From positions 280,259 through 344,258 of the forward strand of contig JAJTAZ010000011.1 in NCBI GenBank assembly GCA_021287185.1: 64,000 nt of DNA. The letters are read 5' to 3'. Below are positions 35,984 to 46,027 of the stretch, piece by piece. Source of the DNA: Burkholderiales bacterium (GTDB lineage: Bacteria > Pseudomonadota > Gammaproteobacteria > Burkholderiales > Burkholderiaceae). The position numbers were made by a program, and so were the translations under genes. The notes beneath the pieces are model-generated. The model did not search any database, was not told the origin of the DNA, and was given only the letters and a program-made list of their open reading frames with translations. Numbering within the stretch: position 1 is the stretch's first letter; each line of letters begins with the position of its first letter.

Positions 35984-38900
35984 TTACGCGACTTGCTGCG
36001 CTTGTTTTTCGAGCACTTTGCGGTAGTCGATTGGCATCACTTTGACGAATTTCAACAACGCGGTGTCCCAGTTGTCCAATATGTCGCGCGCCACTTCTGA
36101 ACCTGTGTATTTGAAATGCGCTTCAATCAAGGTGCGCACATTGACTTCATCCGAAGCGGGTTCAACCTCAACCGACACGGGATGGAACACAGGGTCATGA
36201 ATTTTTTGGTCGTTCTCAGACAACACTTGATTCAATTGCACCATGCTGGTGTTGCATTTATTTTTAAATTGACGTTTCGGGTCATATACATACGCCACAC
36301 CGCCACTCATCCCTGCGGCGAAGTTACGCCCTGTTTCGCCGAGCACCACCACGGTACCGCCCGTCATGTACTCACAACCATGGTCGCCAGTACCTTCAAC
36401 CACCGCAGTCGCGCCCGAATTGCGCACGGCAAAACGTTCGCCCGCCACACCAGAGAAGAACGACTGCCCTGCAATCGCGCCGTACATCACGGTATTGCCG
36501 ACAATAATGTTATCTTGTGATGCACCACGGAAACCATTCGATGGGCGTACGATGATGCGGCCGCCCGACATGCCTTTGCCCACATAGTCATTGGCTTCGC
36601 CAACCAAATCAAAGGTCACACCATGCGCCAAGAACGCTCCGAAACTTTGACCTGCCGTACCACTCATTTGAATGTGAATGGTGTCATCAGGCAAGCCTTC
36701 GTGTCCATAGCGTTTGGCCACTTCACCCGAGAGCATCGCACCAATCGAGCGATTCAAATTGCGCACTGGTTGCATGAACGACACGGCTTTACCACTCTCC
36801 AAAGCATCCATGGATTTTTCAATCAACTCTTTGTCCAAGGCCTTGTCCAAACCATGGTCTTGGGTCAAAGTCTGATACGACGTATCACCGCCAAAATTCG
36901 GCACTTGATGCAAGATACGCGAGTAGTCCAAACCTTTGGCTTTCCAATGCGTAATGCCCGCGCGCATGTCAATCAAATCACTGCGACCAACCAATTCTTC
37001 AAAAGTACGCACGCCCAGCTGCGCCATGAGTTCGCGCACCTCTTCAGCCACAAAGAAGAAGTAGTTAACAATGTGCTCAGGCTGACCTTTAAAGCGTTTG
37101 CGCAGCGTTTCGTCTTGAGTGGCCACGCCCACTGGACAAGTGTTCAAATGACACTTGCGCATCATGATGCAACCCTCAACCACCAACGGCGCGGTGGCAA
37201 AACCGAACTCTTCCGCACCCAACAACGCACCAATCACCACATCACGACCTGTTTTAATCTGACCATCGACTTGCACGCGCACACGTGAGCGCAAGCGGTT
37301 GAGCACCAAGGTTTGTTGGGTTTCAGACAAGCCCAGCTCCCACGGGCCACCCGCATGTTTGATGGATGACAAAGGCGATGCACCCGTGCCACCATCGTGC
37401 CCTGCAATCACGATGTGATCGGCTTTGGCTTTGGCCACGCCCGCCGCTACCGTACCCACACCATTTTCTGACACCAATTTCACCGAGATGTCCGAGGCAG
37501 GATTGACGTTTTTCAAGTCGTGAATCAGTTGCGCCAAATCCTCAATCGAGTAAATATCGTGGTGCGGCGGCGGCGAAATCAAGCCCACACCGGGTACCGA
37601 ATAACGCAACGCACCGATATACTCAGAAACTTTACCACCGGGTAATTGCCCCCCTTCCCCAGGTTTCGCGCCTTGCGCCATTTTGATTTGAATTTGGTCT
37701 GCACTGGCCAAATATTCAGCCGTCACACCAAAGCGTCCCGAAGCCACCTGTTTGATTTTCGAGCGCAGTGAATCGCCGTCTTTCATCGGAATATCTGCCA
37801 CCACGCGCTCTTTACCAATCACATCGGCAATGCTCATGCCGTCCGTGATGCCTGATTTGCCCGTGCGCATTTCCTCGCGATAGCGACGTGGGTCTTCACC
37901 ACCCTCGCCCGTGTTCGATTTACCACCGATGCGGTTCATCGCCACCGCCAAGGTTGCATGGGCTTCGGTTGAAATCGAACCCAAGCTCATCGCGCCTGTG
38001 GCAAATCGCTTGACGATTTCTTTCGCAGGTTCCACCTCATCCAGTGAAATCGCTTTAGCGGGATCGACTTTAAACTCAAACAACCCACGCAAGGTCATGT
38101 GGCGTTTGGATTGATCATTGATGATCTGCGCGTATTCTTTGTAGGTTTGGTAGTTGTTTTTGCGCGTCGACTGTTGCAATTTGGCAATCGCATCGGGTGT
38201 CCACATGTGCTCCTCACCTTTGGTGCGCCATGCGTATTCGCCACCTGTTGCCAGTTTGTCTTGCAGTACTTCTTTTTTACTGAACGCGCTTAGGTGCATC
38301 GAAACCGCTTCTTGCGCCACTTCAAACAAGCCCAAACCACCCACATTGCTCGCTGTGCCTGTGAAATATTTGTTCACCAAGTCTTTTTGCAAACCCACGG
38401 CTTCAAAAATTTGCGAGCCTGTGTACGACATATAGGTCGAAATACCCATTTTCGACATGACTTTTTGCAAGCCTTTACCGACCGCTTTGATGAAGTACTC
38501 AATCGCTTGCGAGGGTTTTTTGTCCTTAATCAGACCTTTTTGCACCATATCGGTCAAGGTCGCGAACGCGAGGTAAGGATGCACCGCTTCTGCACCGTAG
38601 CCGCCAAGTAAGGCAAAATGATGCACTTCGCGCGCCGAGCCTGTCTCTACCACCAAGCCTGTCGAGGTGCGCAAACCTTGCGCCACCAAATGCAAGTGAA
38701 TCGCAGACGTCGCCAACAACGCAGGAATCGCTAAATTCTCTGCATCCACACCACGGTCAGACAGGATGAGGATGTTGTGTCCTGATTTGACCGCATCGAC
38801 CGCTTGCGCGCACATGGATGCGAGTTGTGCTTCAATCCCTGCTGCACCCCATGCCACGGGGTATTTCATATCAATTTGGAAGCTCTTGAATTTGCCGTCG

Positions 38901-40744
38901 GTGTATTTTTCAACGTGGCGAATTTTCGCCATTTCATCGTAATTCAACACGGGCTGTTGCACTTCCAAACGCATCGGCGGATTGGTGTTGTTGATGTCCA
39001 ACAAATTTGGTTTGGGCCCAATGAAACTCACGAGCGACATCACCATTTGCTCACGAATCGGGTCAATCGGTGGGTTGGTCACTTGCGCAAACAACTGGCG
39101 GAAGTACTCATAAAACGATTTGTTTTTACTCGACAACACCGCCAGCGCAGAGTCATTCCCCATTGAGCCTGTGGCTTCTTCGCCCGTTTGCCCCATAGAG
39201 GTCAAAATCATTTTGATGTCGTCTTGCGAATAACCGAAGGCTTGTTGACGGTCAAGCAATTCAGATTTCGGCACAGGACGCTCTTCGCTCGGCACAGACA
39301 CCGATTCCAATTCCACCGAAAGTTTATCGCTCCACTCTTTGTAAGGACGCGCGTTGGCGAGGCTGGATTTGATTTCATCATCTGAAATAATCCGCCCTTG
39401 CTCAGTGTCAATCAAGAGCATTTTGCCAGGTTGCAAGCGCCATTTTTGCTTGATGTCCGAATCAGGCACAGGCAATACGCCCGATTCCGAAGCCAAAATC
39501 ACCAAATCGCCATCGGTCACGCAGTAGCGTGCAGGACGCAAACCATTTCTATCAAGCGTCGCGCCAATTTGACGACCATCGGTGAAACACAAGGCCGCAG
39601 GACCATCCCATGGCTCCATCAACGCCGCGTGGTATTCATAAAACGCACGGCGCGCTGGATCCATCAAATCATTTTGCTCCCACGCTTCGGGCACCATCAT
39701 CATCATGGCGTGGCTCAAAGGATAACCCGCCATCACCAACAATTCCAAACAGTTGTCAAACGATGCCGTGTCGGATTGTCCAGGGTAAATCAGCGGCCAC
39801 AATTTGTGCAAATCATCGCCCAAAACCGCCGAGGTAATGGCTTTTTGACGCGCACGAATCCAGTTGACATTGCCCTTAACGGTGTTGATTTCGCCATTGT
39901 GGGCAATGAAACGGTACGGGTGTGCCAATTCCCATGCGGGGAAGGTATTGGTCGAAAACCGTTGGTGCACCAAGGCAATCGCCGATACAGCGCGCTCGTC
40001 CACCAAGTCTTTATAGTAATGACCGACTTGATCGCACAGCAACAAACCTTTGTACACCACAGTACGCGCACTCATCGAGGGTACAAAATATTCTTTACCG
40101 TATTTCAAATTCAATTGTTGAATACGATGGGATGCGGTTTTGCGAATCACATACAATTTGCGTTCCAACGCATCGGTGACCATGATGTCGTGCCCACGTC
40201 CAATGAAAATTTGGCGAATCACAGGCTCGGTTTCGCGCACCACTGGCGACATCGGCATGGTTTTATCCACAGGCACATCGCGCCAGCCCAAAACCACTTG
40301 ACCTTCGGCTTTAACCGTGCGTTCTAACTCTTGTTCACACGCCAAACGAGAGGCTTCCTCTTTAGGCAAGAAAATCATGCCCACGCCGTATTCGCCCGCT
40401 GGCGGCAAGTTCACGCCTTGCTTGAGCATTTCTTCACGATACAGCGCATCGGGAATTTGCAACAAAATCCCTGCGCCATCGCCCATCAAGGCATCCGCGC
40501 CGACCGCACCACGGTGATCCAAATTGAGCAAAATTTGTAAGCCCTGCGCCACAATACTGTGGCTTTTTTGCCCTTTGATGTGTGCCACAAAGCCAACACC
40601 GCAAGCATCGTGCTCGGCATCGGCGCGATACATACCGTGCTCGCCCGCCAACGTTTTTTGCACGCGAACTTGCTCAGTGATGGTGGATGTGCCCGCTGGC
40701 GATGGTTGCACAGCAGGATGAAAAAGAATGGTTTGTTCTGTCAT
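35984..40744 (-). CDS. gltB: Glutamate synthase, large (alpha) subunit
   Basis: The large NADPH-GOGAT subunit (1586 residues). The N-terminal class II glutaminase domain should start with a free cysteine after removal of a propeptide: Cys48 in [17 protein letters not shown] central domain and an FMN-binding synthase domain follow; the [3Fe-4S] cysteines are in [15 protein letters not shown], and the C-terminal GXGXG-type helix domain contains SGGRIIVRP and [17 protein letters not shown]. The 47-residue propeptide is longer than in many relatives, but ATG 40744 has GGAGAAACCC before it, while ATG 40633 ([12 protein letters not shown]) has only a weak site. Confidence 0.96.
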   Translation of the reverse strand: MTEQTILFHPAVQPSPAGTSTITEQVRVQKTLAGEHGMYRADAEHDACGVGFVAHIKGQKSHSIVAQGLQILLNLDHRGAVGADALMGDGAGILLQIPDALYREEMLKQGVNLPPAGEYGVGMIFLPKEEASRLACEQELERTVKAEGQVVLGWRDVPVDKTMPMSPVVRETEPVIRQIFIGRGHDIMVTDALERKLYVIRKTASHRIQQLNLKYGKEYFVPSMSARTVVYKGLLLCDQVGHYYKDLVDERAVSAIALVHQRFSTNTFPAWELAHPYRFIAHNGEINTVKGNVNWIRARQKAITSAVLGDDLHKLWPLIYPGQSDTASFDNCLELLVMAGYPLSHAMMMMVPEAWEQNDLMDPARRAFYEYHAALMEPWDGPAALCFTDGRQIGATLDRNGLRPARYCVTDGDLVILASESGVLPVPDSDIKQKWRLQPGKMLLIDTEQGRIISDDEIKSSLANARPYKEWSDKLSVELESVSVPSEERPVPKSELLDRQQAFGYSQDDIKMILTSMGQTGEEATGSMGNDSALAVLSSKNKSFYEYFRQLFAQVTNPPIDPIREQMVMSLVSFIGPKPNLLDINNTNPPMRLEVQQPVLNYDEMAKIRHVEKYTDGKFKSFQIDMKYPVAWGAAGIEAQLASMCAQAVDAVKSGHNILILSDRGVDAENLAIPALLATSAIHLHLVAQGLRTSTGLVVETGSAREVHHFALLGGYGAEAVHPYLAFATLTDMVQKGLIKDKKPSQAIEYFIKAVGKGLQKVMSKMGISTYMSYTGSQIFEAVGLQKDLVNKYFTGTASNVGGLGLFEVAQEAVSMHLSAFSKKEVLQDKLATGGEYAWRTKGEEHMWTPDAIAKLQQSTRKNNYQTYKEYAQIINDQSKRHMTLRGLFEFKVDPAKAISLDEVEPAKEIVKRFATGAMSLGSISTEAHATLAVAMNRIGGKSNTGEGGEDPRRYREEMRTGKSGITDGMSIADVIGKERVVADIPMKDGDSLRSKIKQVASGRFGVTAEYLASADQIQIKMAQGAKPGEGGQLPGGKVSEYIGALRYSVPGVGLISPPPHHDIYSIEDLAQLIHDLKNVNPASDISVKLVSENGVGTVAAGVAKAKADHIVIAGHDGGTGASPLSSIKHAGGPWELGLSETQQTLVLNRLRSRVRVQVDGQIKTGRDVVIGALLGAEEFGFATAPLVVEGCIMMRKCHLNTCPVGVATQDETLRKRFKGQPEHIVNYFFFVAEEVRELMAQLGVRTFEELVGRSDLIDMRAGITHWKAKGLDYSRILHQVPNFGGDTSYQTLTQDHGLDKALDKELIEKSMDALESGKAVSFMQPVRNLNRSIGAMLSGEVAKRYGHEGLPDDTIHIQMSGTAGQSFGAFLAHGVTFDLVGEANDYVGKGMSGGRIIVRPSNGFRGASQDNIIVGNTVMYGAIAGQSFFSGVAGERFAVRNSGATAVVEGTGDHGCEYMTGGTVVVLGETGRNFAAGMSGGVAYVYDPKRQFKNKCNTSMVQLNQVLSENDQKIHDPVFHPVSVEVEPASDEVNVRTLIEAHFKYTGSEVARDILDNWDTALLKFVKVMPIDYRKVLEKQAQQVA

Positions 40745-40864
40745 GGGTTTCTCCGAATGTACGTGAGAACGCGAGCATTAAGCAGAGACACACACCAAAA
40801 TTGGCGAGGACGCCACTTGTTCAAAATGTGACACAGACAAAAAGGTTCGCGCTGTCATGACGGA

Positions 40865-40893
40865 ACTATACCGAGGTTTCATCGGCGATACAA
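40865..40893 (-). promoter_or_regulatory. Probable gltBD promoter
   Basis: On the minus strand TTGTAT (40888-40893), a 17-base spacer and TATAGT (40865-40870). Transcription would start about 115 bases before the gltB ATG, leaving room for leader control. Confidence 0.45.
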
Positions 40894-40989
40894 GCGGTTT
40901 TAAATGGGGTCAGATTAATAATAAATCATGGTTGAATTTTATGGTTATTTTTATTAGGGACAGATAAAATCATTCGGGTGTTTGTATTT

Positions 40990-42396
40990 TTAGTTGACTC
41001 TATTTTCTTCATGCCACGGCGCGATTTTGAACAACATCAACATCCCAGGTATCGCGAGCAACATGCACAGATAGAAAAATGACTCCCAACCCATGCGCTC
41101 AACCAACCATCCTGTGGACGCATTGATGAATGAGCGTGGCACGGCCGTCAAACTCGTAAACAATGCCAGTTGCAGCGCGGTGTAGGCTGGATTGGTGGTG
41201 CGCGCAATAAATGCCACAAACGCCATCGTGCCCAAACTCATGCCAAAGGTTTCCGAAGCAATCACCACCGCGAGCAAGGTGCGCTCAAACGGGCCGATTT
41301 GTGTGAATGGGCCATAATGCGCCAACACGGCGAACGCAAGAATAGCCAAGGCTTGAATCACCCCAAACACCCACAATGCTTTATTGATACCCAAACGCAA
41401 CATCCAAATCCCAGCAACGATGCCACCGATGATTGAAGAAATCAAACCGATGCCCTTGTTAATCGTGCCCAAATCGGTTTTGCTAAAGCCCATTTTGAGC
41501 ACAAAGGTTGATTGCAAAGCGGTTGCCATCGAGTCGCCCAATTTGTACAGCAGCATAAACGCGAGGATAAACAACGCCATTTTCCAACCTTGACGCATGA
41601 AAAATTCTTTAAATGGCTCAACTACGGAACTTTTGAGAGTGCGCGGTGCGGCTTTGGACGCTTCTGGTTCCTTAACCAATAAAGCCAGCATCACTCCTGG
41701 GAGCATAAACAATGCTGTAAAGAAAAACACGGTTGGCCATGCATAGTGGTCAGCTAAAATCAGCGACAGTGCGCCTGGGACAAAGCCCGCGATTTTATAA
41801 GCATTCACGTGGATACTGTTGCCTAAGCCGAGTTCTTTATCACTCAAAATCTCACGGCGAAACGCATCAAGTGCCACATCCAAGGTCGAGGAAAAAAACG
41901 TCACTCCGAGCGACAGAAGCACAAATACTGGCACAGTCCACTCGCGTAAACCAAATGTGATTGAGAAATCACTAAACCATGAGAACACTTGCCACCAGCG
42001 TGCAGACATGTGCACATCCATCCACGGTAAGCGAGGCGTGGTTACCGTCCATTTTGGGTCAATCAAACCATACAGCGCAATCGCCACACACAGCAACAAG
42101 GACATAAGAAATATCCAACTACGTCTGCGTCCCAGTAACGGGACGAGGGCAAATCGATCCAACAGTGGTGCCCACAAAAATTTTAAGACATACGGTAACT
42201 GTACCAAGGAGAACGCCGCAATTGCTTTCACCGTCAAACCATACGAGAGCAACCACGCGGGCAGCAATTGAATGATGAAAAACAACGGCAAGCCCGATGA
42301 AAATCCCGTGAAAATGCAAATCAGCATTTTTTTCGTGAAAATCAACTCATACCACGGCTTGTTTTCAAAATCAGAGCTGGTGCTGACAGAGGACAT
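40990..42396 (-). CDS. ampG: AmpG-type muropeptide MFS transporter
   Basis: An inner-membrane permease predicted to import GlcNAc-anhydroMurNAc muropeptides for cell-wall recycling. The 468-residue MFS protein has 12 or more hydrophobic segments and AmpG-like stretches: IFTGFSSGLPLFFI, YVLKFLWAPLLDRF, LGRRRSWIFLMS, SSTLDVALDAFRREIL and a late LTSLTAVPRSFINASTGW. Its ATG lies one base after the xth stop, so the genes are coupled. It ends before a 245-base gap leading to gltB. A lytic transglycosylase elsewhere in the window could make its substrate. Confidence 0.9.
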   Translation of the reverse strand: MSSVSTSSDFENKPWYELIFTKKMLICIFTGFSSGLPLFFIIQLLPAWLLSYGLTVKAIAAFSLVQLPYVLKFLWAPLLDRFALVPLLGRRRSWIFLMSLLLCVAIALYGLIDPKWTVTTPRLPWMDVHMSARWWQVFSWFSDFSITFGLREWTVPVFVLLSLGVTFFSSTLDVALDAFRREILSDKELGLGNSIHVNAYKIAGFVPGALSLILADHYAWPTVFFFTALFMLPGVMLALLVKEPEASKAAPRTLKSSVVEPFKEFFMRQGWKMALFILAFMLLYKLGDSMATALQSTFVLKMGFSKTDLGTINKGIGLISSIIGGIVAGIWMLRLGINKALWVFGVIQALAILAFAVLAHYGPFTQIGPFERTLLAVVIASETFGMSLGTMAFVAFIARTTNPAYTALQLALFTSLTAVPRSFINASTGWLVERMGWESFFYLCMLLAIPGMLMLFKIAPWHEENRVN

Positions 42397-42397
42397 A

Positions 42398-43183
42398 TTA
42401 GAAATCGCTCAAAGAAAATTGATAATCCATCACAATCGGCGCGTGATCGGAGAATTTTTGTTCGGTATAGACGGAGGTGGCGTGGGCTTTATCTGCCACC
42501 GCATGTGAGGCCAATTGGTAATCGATGCGCCACCCCACATTATTGGCGTAGGCTTGACCGCGATTGCTCCACCATGTGTATTGCACCGTATCTGGTTCCA
42601 ATACGCGATAGGTGTCATGCATCCGACACTCGTCCAAAAAACGTGTCAACCAAGCCCGTTCTTCGGGTAAAAAACCTGAGTTTTTCACGTTGCCTTTGGC
42701 ATTCTTGATGTCAATCGGATGGTGCGCAATATTCACGTCCGAGCAGATGATGATTTCGCGCCCTGCATCGCGCAATGATTTGATGTGTGGTAAAAACAAA
42801 TCCATAAAACGGTATTTGGCTTCCTGACGTTCGGGCGAGGATGAACCCGACGGACAGTACAGCGAAATGATGGAGAGTTTGCCAAAACGTGCCTCAACAT
42901 AACGCCCCTCGTTATCAAACTCGCCCCCATCAAAACCGACAACCACCTCATCGGGCGCATGGCGCGTGTACAGTCCCACGCCGCTGTAGCCTTTTTTCTC
43001 AGCGTAATGAAAATACCCTTGGTGCTCAGCGGTTTGCGCAAAGGATGTTTCGACCACATCGGCTTGCGCCTTAAGTTCTTGTACGCACACCACATCGGCA
43101 TTTTGTGTGGTGAGCCATTGGAAAAAACCTTTGCTGTGCGCGGAGCGGATGCCATTGAGGTTGGCGGAGATGATTCGAGTCAT
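42398..43183 (-). CDS. xth: Exodeoxyribonuclease III
   Basis: A 261-residue Mg-dependent endonuclease/exonuclease/phosphatase-fold enzyme acting on abasic sites and 3' ends during base excision repair. The family residues are visible: ISANLNGIRSAHSKGF, VQELKAQAD, RYVEARFG, CSDVNIAHHPIDIKN and YTWWSNRGQAYANNVGWRID with SDHAPIVMDY at the end (His in SDHAP). It is the first gene of a two-gene operon with ampG and is divergent from glgP. Confidence 0.94.
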   Translation of the reverse strand: MTRIISANLNGIRSAHSKGFFQWLTTQNADVVCVQELKAQADVVETSFAQTAEHQGYFHYAEKKGYSGVGLYTRHAPDEVVVGFDGGEFDNEGRYVEARFGKLSIISLYCPSGSSSPERQEAKYRFMDLFLPHIKSLRDAGREIIICSDVNIAHHPIDIKNAKGNVKNSGFLPEERAWLTRFLDECRMHDTYRVLEPDTVQYTWWSNRGQAYANNVGWRIDYQLASHAVADKAHATSVYTEQKFSDHAPIVMDYQFSLSDF

Positions 43184-43336
43184 AAAGTTTCAACACAAAT
43201 ACTGTAGATTAAAAGGATTCGATTGTACCCAAATTGCCAAGCATTCGTACGCGTTCCGTGCATTTGCATCAATTCGGTGCAACATCGACCACAGCGATGG
43301 GGTTGAATTTCACTATACTACAACTTAAGGTTTTTA

Positions 43337-43366
43337 TTCGCTATTACACGCCTACGCCGTTATAAT
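43337..43366 (+). promoter_or_regulatory. Candidate glgP promoter
   Basis: A perfect TATAAT (43361-43366) preceded after 18 bases by TTCGCT (43337-43342, weak). The -10 box overlaps the upstream open ATG at 43365, which argues that ATG 43407 is the true glgP start. Confidence 0.45.
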
Positions 43367-43406
43367 GAGCGTTTGCAGCCTTCTCTATACAGCACAAGGA
43401 TTTCCC

Positions 43407-45872
43407 ATGGTCAATCATAATCTACACGAGACACTCCCTTCACAACGCAACATCAGCCCAGAATTACTTAAAACCGAGATTCTCGCCAAATTGGCCTACT
43501 CCGTTGGCAAAGACCCCATCGCGGCCAACAGCAACGACTGGCTCACCGCTGCAATTTTGGTGGTGCGCGACCACATCATTGACCGCTGGATGGCGACCAC
43601 CCGCGAAAACAACCGCTCAGAAAAAAAGCGCGTATATTACCTCTCGCTGGAGTTTTTAATCGGTCGCCTGATGCGCGATGCGATGAATAACCTCGAACTG
43701 ACTACGGGCATGACTCAGGCATTGGCTGAACTGAATGTGGACATCGACTTCATCCGCGAATTGGAACCCGATGCCGCACTGGGCAATGGCGGTTTGGGAC
43801 GATTGGCCGCTTGTTTTATGGAATCCATGGCCACCACGGGCGTGCCCGCTTATGGCTATGGCATTCGCTACGACCACGGACTGTTTCGTCAAGGCATCGA
43901 GAACGGTGCGCAAATGGAATACCCCGAAAATTGGTTGAGTTTTGGTAATCCTTGGGAGTTTATTCGCCGTGAAGCCAGTTATGAAATTGGTTTTGGTGGC
44001 ACAGTGGAAATCACCACCGAGTGGGATGGCGCAACCACTTCGGTATGGCATCCTTCTGAAATCGTGCGGGCGATTGCTTACGACACGCCCGTGGTTGGCT
44101 GGCGTGGCGAAAGCGTGAACACTTTGCGTTTGTGGCGCGCACGTTCAACTTCTGAAATCAAACTGGATATTTTCAATAGCGGCGACCATGCGGGTGCATT
44201 GTCTGAGTCCAACCGTGCGAAAAGCATTTCACGTGTTTTGTACCCAGCCGATGCCAGCCCAGCAGGGCAAGAGTTGCGCTTGCGCCAAGAGTTTTTCTTT
44301 ACCAGCGCGTCTTTGCAAGACATCTTGCGCCGTCATTTACAACAGTATAGCACACTGGACAATTTAGCCGATAAAGTAGCGATTCAACTCAACGACACCC
44401 ACCCTGCTTTGGTGGTGGCCGAATTGATGCGTTTGTTGGTTGATCAGCACAACATGAAATGGGATGCGGCATGGAGTACCACGCAAGCCGTGGTGTCGTA
44501 CACCAACCACACCCTGCTGCCCGAAGCCTTGGAAACTTGGGCTGTGAGTTTGATGGAGCGCATGTTGCCGCGCCACATGCAAATCATCTACGCCATCAAC
44601 GCGCGTTTGCTCACGCAGGTTAAAGCAGAACATCCAAACAACGATGCTTTGCTGACCGCGATTTCATTGATTGGTGAAGAAGGCACGCGCCACGTGCGTA
44701 TGGGCAACTTGGCCTTCGTTGGCTCACACAAGGTCAACGGCGTGTCGGCCTTGCACTCAGACTTGATGACCAAAACCGTTTTCCGTGATTTGCATCAAGT
44801 GTTTCCAGAACGCATCACCAACAAAACCAATGGCATCACACCGCGCCGCTGGTTGATGCAAGCCAACGCCGAATTGACTGAATTGCTGCGCGAAACCATC
44901 GGCGATGCGTTTTTGGACGACACAGCGCGCCTGCAAGACTTGATTCCATTTGCAGAAGACGCGGCATTCCGTGCAAAATTTGCGCAGGTCAAGCAAACCA
45001 AAAAAACGCAACTGGCACAACTCATCCACGACCGTGTGGGTGTAAAAGTTGATCCGAGCGCGATGTTTGACGTGCAAGTCAAACGCATGCACGAATACAA
45101 ACGTCAACATTTAAATATTTTTGAAACCATTGCCCTGTATAACGACATCCGTGCCAACCCACACAAAAATTGGGTGCCACGTGTGAAAATTTTTGCAGGT
45201 AAGGCTGCCGCGAGTTATTGGGTGGCCAAATCGATTATTCACTTAATCAATGATGTTGGAACCGTGATTAACAACGACCCCGCCGTGCGTGATTTACTCA
45301 AAGTGGTGTTCATCCCGAATTACAATGTATCGACCGCCGAAGTCATCATGCCTGCTGCAAATTTATCTGAACAAATTTCCACCGCAGGTTTGGAAGCCTC
45401 GGGCACAGGCAATATGAAATTTGCTTTGAATGGCGCATTGACCATCGGCACGCTCGATGGTGCAAATGTTGAAATTTTGGAGCATGTGGGCAACGACAAC
45501 ATCAAAATTTTTGGTATGACCGCGCAAGAAGTGGCTGAATTGCGTCAGCGTGGCTACGATGCCCGCGCCACCATTGAGTCGATTCCTGCGTTGAAAGACG
45601 TATTGGATGCGGTGGCTGGTGGGGTATTCTCGCCCACTGAGCACAACCGCTACCAAGGCTTGGTCGATACGATGTACAACGGCGATCATTTCCTCGTTGC
45701 ACCCGATTTTCTGAGTTATGCGCAAGCCCAAAGAGACATGGATGCACTGTGGCTCAATCAGGATGAATGGCAGAAAAAAGCAATTTTGAATACCGCCAAT
45801 ATGGGCTGGTTCTCGTCTGACCGCACCATTCGCGAGTATGCTCAAGAAATCTGGAACATCCCGACAGTGTAA
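43407..45872 (+). CDS. glgP: Glycogen/starch/alpha-glucan phosphorylase
   Basis: This enzyme breaks alpha-1,4-glucan with phosphate to give glucose 1-phosphate, using pyridoxal phosphate. The 821-residue protein carries the family motifs: RVYYLSLEFLIGRLM, AALGNGGLGRLAACFM, NDTHPALVVAELMRLL, TNHTLLPEALETW, NGITPRRWL and the PLP lysine in EASGTGNMKFALNGAL, followed by IGTLDGANVEI. ATG 43407 follows AAGGA. It leads a glycogen operon with glgB, glgC, glgA and pgm. Glucose 1-phosphate made here can enter glycolysis through the pgm at the end of the operon. Confidence 0.95.
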   Translation: MVNHNLHETLPSQRNISPELLKTEILAKLAYSVGKDPIAANSNDWLTAAILVVRDHIIDRWMATTRENNRSEKKRVYYLSLEFLIGRLMRDAMNNLELTTGMTQALAELNVDIDFIRELEPDAALGNGGLGRLAACFMESMATTGVPAYGYGIRYDHGLFRQGIENGAQMEYPENWLSFGNPWEFIRREASYEIGFGGTVEITTEWDGATTSVWHPSEIVRAIAYDTPVVGWRGESVNTLRLWRARSTSEIKLDIFNSGDHAGALSESNRAKSISRVLYPADASPAGQELRLRQEFFFTSASLQDILRRHLQQYSTLDNLADKVAIQLNDTHPALVVAELMRLLVDQHNMKWDAAWSTTQAVVSYTNHTLLPEALETWAVSLMERMLPRHMQIIYAINARLLTQVKAEHPNNDALLTAISLIGEEGTRHVRMGNLAFVGSHKVNGVSALHSDLMTKTVFRDLHQVFPERITNKTNGITPRRWLMQANAELTELLRETIGDAFLDDTARLQDLIPFAEDAAFRAKFAQVKQTKKTQLAQLIHDRVGVKVDPSAMFDVQVKRMHEYKRQHLNIFETIALYNDIRANPHKNWVPRVKIFAGKAAASYWVAKSIIHLINDVGTVINNDPAVRDLLKVVFIPNYNVSTAEVIMPAANLSEQISTAGLEASGTGNMKFALNGALTIGTLDGANVEILEHVGNDNIKIFGMTAQEVAELRQRGYDARATIESIPALKDVLDAVAGGVFSPTEHNRYQGLVDTMYNGDHFLVAPDFLSYAQAQRDMDALWLNQDEWQKKAILNTANMGWFSSDRTIREYAQEIWNIPTV

Positions 45873-45950
45873 AGTCTGTGTAAACATTGGTTTTGTGATA
45901 ACAAAGGAGTACACTGTCTGCATTGCCCTTGGTTTGGGTAGGGTGGGTGA

Positions 45951-46002
45951 GCGTTGCATCATCCACCACGAATTTTTGCACAGCGGGCGGATGATGCAAC
46001 GC
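45951..46002 (+). other. Large hairpin in the glgP-glgB leader
   Basis: Two perfect 14-bp arms, GCGTTGCATCATCC and GGATGATGCAACGC, with a 24-base loop; GGGTG (45945-45949) and CGCCC (46007-46011) can extend the stem. It ends just before the glgB ribosome-binding site (AAAGAG, 46016-46021). No T-run follows, so it is not a simple terminator. Confidence 0.7.
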
Positions 46003-46027
46003 ACTACGCCCCTCTAAAGAGTGAATT

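Noticed and set aside
35984..40744. Many long open frames on the plus strand inside gltB (for example 36623-37288 and 39398-40327)
   Set aside because: They are shadows of a GC-biased long gene, and the translations show no domain.
45951..46002. glgP terminator
   Set aside because: The hairpin is strong but no T-run follows, and glgB continues the operon.
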